DNA from: an uncultured Muribaculaceae bacterium
GTDB taxonomy: Bacteria > Bacteroidota > Bacteroidia > Bacteroidales > Muribaculaceae
DNA length: 43,598 bases
NCBI GenBank assembly: GCA_910579105.1
Contig: CAJTRT010000018.1
Span: 1-43,598 of the forward strand
Direction: 5' to 3'
Part shown: positions 42,208-43,598 of the stretch, one piece after another
How the letters are laid out: each line of letters starts with the position of its first letter
Position numbering within the stretch: the first letter of the stretch is position 1
Translations under genes and position numbers: made by a program
Notes under the pieces: model-generated
Seen by the model: the letters and a program-made list of their open reading frames with translations, nothing else
Databases searched by the model: none
What the model was told of the DNA's origin: nothing

Positions 42208-43410
42208 ATGGCAAAGACTAACATAGGAGTGTTCTTCGGCGGCCGCTCCACCGAGCACGAGATTTCCGTGATTTCCGCAAACCAGGCAATCGCCGCCGTT
42301 GACCGCTCGAAATTCGACGTAACACCCATATATATATCAAAGGAGGGGCGCTGGTACACCGGCGACGCCCTGCTCGACCTCGGAAACTACCGCGACATTC
42401 CGTCGCTGTTGAAGCGCGTGGAGGAGGTCTACATGCGCCCGGTTTTCGGCGATTACAACCTGTATCTGGCAAATCCCAGGGGGATGTTCTCCAGGAAGGA
42501 CAAGGCCGGCCGGCTCGACGTGGTGATTCCCGTGCTCCACGGAGCCAACGGCGAGGACGGCACGTTCGAGGGGATTCTCGAGGCGATAGGCATACCGTTT
42601 GCCGGATGCGACACCCTCGCGTCGGCCAATGGTATGGATAAGATCACGATGAAGATGATTCTCCGTGAGAACGGCATTCCGGTGGTCGATTACGTTTGGT
42701 TCACCGATCGCCAGTGGTTCTCCCAAAAAGACGCGCTCACTGCCGATGTCGAGGGTAAGCTGGGGTATCCCGTGATTGTGAAGCCCGCCAACCTCGGCTC
42801 GTCGATCGGCATCAGCTGCGCTCACGACCGCGCGCAGCTCGAGCGTTCTGTGGAGGACGCCGCTCGCTACGCTTCCCGGATCATCGTCGAGAGGATGCTC
42901 GAGGATATGCAGGAGATAAACTGCTCCGTGCTCGGCGATTGCGACGAATATGAGACGTCGATTCTCGAAGAACCGATCAAAAGTTCCGAGATTCTTTCGT
43001 ATGAGGCGAAGTACATGGGGGGCGACAAGGGGGCAAAGGGGATGCAGGCTTCCGCCAAGAAGATTCCCGCCGACCTTCCCGCCGACGAGACCGCGGAGAT
43101 ACGCCGGCTGGCCGGCGAGACTTTCCGCGTGCTGGGGTGCCACGGCGTCAGCCGCGTCGATGTCATGATCGACCGCCCGACGCGACGGATCTATGTCAAT
43201 GAGATAAACACAATTCCCGGCTCTCTCTCATTCTACCTGTGGGAGGCGACCGGCCTGCGTTTCGACCAGCTGATGGAACGGCTCGTGCGGCTCGCGGTAA
43301 AGCGTGCCACGCGTCGTTCGCAGAAGACGTTCTCGTTCTCGCAGAACATATTCGCGATGGGAGGTGGCGCCAAAGGTGGCGTCAAAGGCGCGAAGGGAAT
43401 AAAGCGCTGA
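42208..43410 (+). CDS. ddl: D-alanine-D-alanine ligase family protein
   Basis: An ATP-grasp enzyme of 400 residues that joins two D-amino acids (normally D-Ala-D-Ala) for the peptidoglycan stem. N-terminal VFFGGRSTEHEISVISA (E16/E18 region), central VIPVLHGANGEDGTFEGILEAIGIPFAGC, ATP-binding VIVKPANLGSSIGIS, and metal-binding YVNEINTIPGS are all present. The omega-loop region reads SYEAKYMGGDKG. It is longer than usual Ddl (300-370), and residues about 377-400 form a glycine/lysine-rich tail (GGGAKGGVKGAKGIKR) absent from standard Ddl. It could make D-Ala-D-Ala or a variant dipeptide or depsipeptide; a second Ddl elsewhere in the genome cannot be excluded. Confidence 0.9.
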   Translation: MAKTNIGVFFGGRSTEHEISVISANQAIAAVDRSKFDVTPIYISKEGRWYTGDALLDLGNYRDIPSLLKRVEEVYMRPVFGDYNLYLANPRGMFSRKDKAGRLDVVIPVLHGANGEDGTFEGILEAIGIPFAGCDTLASANGMDKITMKMILRENGIPVVDYVWFTDRQWFSQKDALTADVEGKLGYPVIVKPANLGSSIGISCAHDRAQLERSVEDAARYASRIIVERMLEDMQEINCSVLGDCDEYETSILEEPIKSSEILSYEAKYMGGDKGAKGMQASAKKIPADLPADETAEIRRLAGETFRVLGCHGVSRVDVMIDRPTRRIYVNEINTIPGSLSFYLWEATGLRFDQLMERLVRLAVKRATRRSQKTFSFSQNIFAMGGGAKGGVKGAKGIKR

Positions 43411-43482
43411 CCCGCCTGCGTCCCTACGAAGATGTGACGCGGGGGGACGCGCTCCGCTGATACGGTCTGCTGATATAAACTG

Positions 43483-43517
43483 AAACCGGGCCGCGATTCA
43501 CATCGCTGCCCGGTTTT
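43483..43517 (+). terminator. Terminator after ddl
   Basis: Stem AAACCGGGC (43483-43491) / GCCCGGTTT (43508-43516) with an inner GCGAT/ATCGC pairing, followed by TTTTAATT. It lies 70 bp past the ddl stop. Confidence 0.8.
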
Positions 43518-43598
43518 AATTGGCATTTGTATATGAAACAAACTTACAATACTTCGGTTATTTTTTGAGAATTTGTTAACGGCTCCGAGGAGCCAAGT

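Noticed and set aside
40548..42359. 603-codon open frame antisense to the MurF-like gene
   Set aside because: Same GC-driven shadow effect; histidine/glycine/arginine-rich translation without recognisable fold.
43418..43457. Possible degenerate copy of the palindromic element after ddl
   Set aside because: Only GCGTCCCTAC and a separate GGGACGCG remain, with no paired arms; could be chance.

Overview
The window looks like a chromosome segment of a high-GC Bacteroidales bacterium, most likely a Muribaculaceae-type gut commensal. The family-level call is inference from protein flavour and GC-rich codon use. Bacteroidota-specific signs are -7 promoter boxes of the TAnnTTTG type, sometimes with a TTTG -33 element, no obvious Shine-Dalgarno sequences, GT3-type glycogen synthase, DUF5106/DUF4369 thioredoxin-fold proteins, PorT-like barrels, and secreted proteins with C-terminal domains like type IX sorting domains. 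Almost everything is housekeeping chromosome; no prophage, IS element, CRISPR array, tRNA or rRNA gene was seen.

Left third (217-14942, mostly minus strand): gltX-waaA (glutamyl-tRNA synthetase, Kdo transferase), an HD-domain hydrolase, ilvE, lrgAB, a two-gene secreted operon (M6 metalloprotease followed by a 1028-residue adhesin-like protein), ald, a small VanZ-like membrane protein on the plus strand, and a TlpA-like lipoprotein whose 3' end overlaps the VanZ gene tail to tail.

Middle (15079-28793, plus strand): long-chain acyl-CoA ligase, a hairpin-rich lipoprotein, typA-hisS-porT-like barrel, a DUF5106 thioredoxin-fold protein coupled to mnmA, a small AT-richer secreted ricin-type lectin, a decayed GIY-YIG/T5orf172 gene start on the opposite strand, a DUF151-UVR nuclease-like protein, an NHS-family nucleoside transporter, then rsmE and kdsA. 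Overlapping start/stop codons link rsmE, kdsA and a TPR protein.

Right third (28790-43410): the TPR protein, a glycosyltransferase / radical SAM-SPASM / glycosyltransferase cassette, a glycogen synthase-phosphorylase pair, a lone ECF sigma factor (minus strand), a 552-bp AT-rich intergenic region with six TGTTAC half-sites, and a three-gene unit of alpha/beta hydrolase, membrane-anchored MurF-like ligase and Ddl-like ligase.

Four intergenic gaps carry related double-palindrome elements in two core subtypes (around 17.8, 21.9, 24.9 and 38.4 kb). The strongest candidates for something undescribed are the hydrolase/membrane-MurF/Ddl unit with its TGTTAC-box promoter region, the palindromic element family, and the glycosyltransferase-radical SAM cassette.
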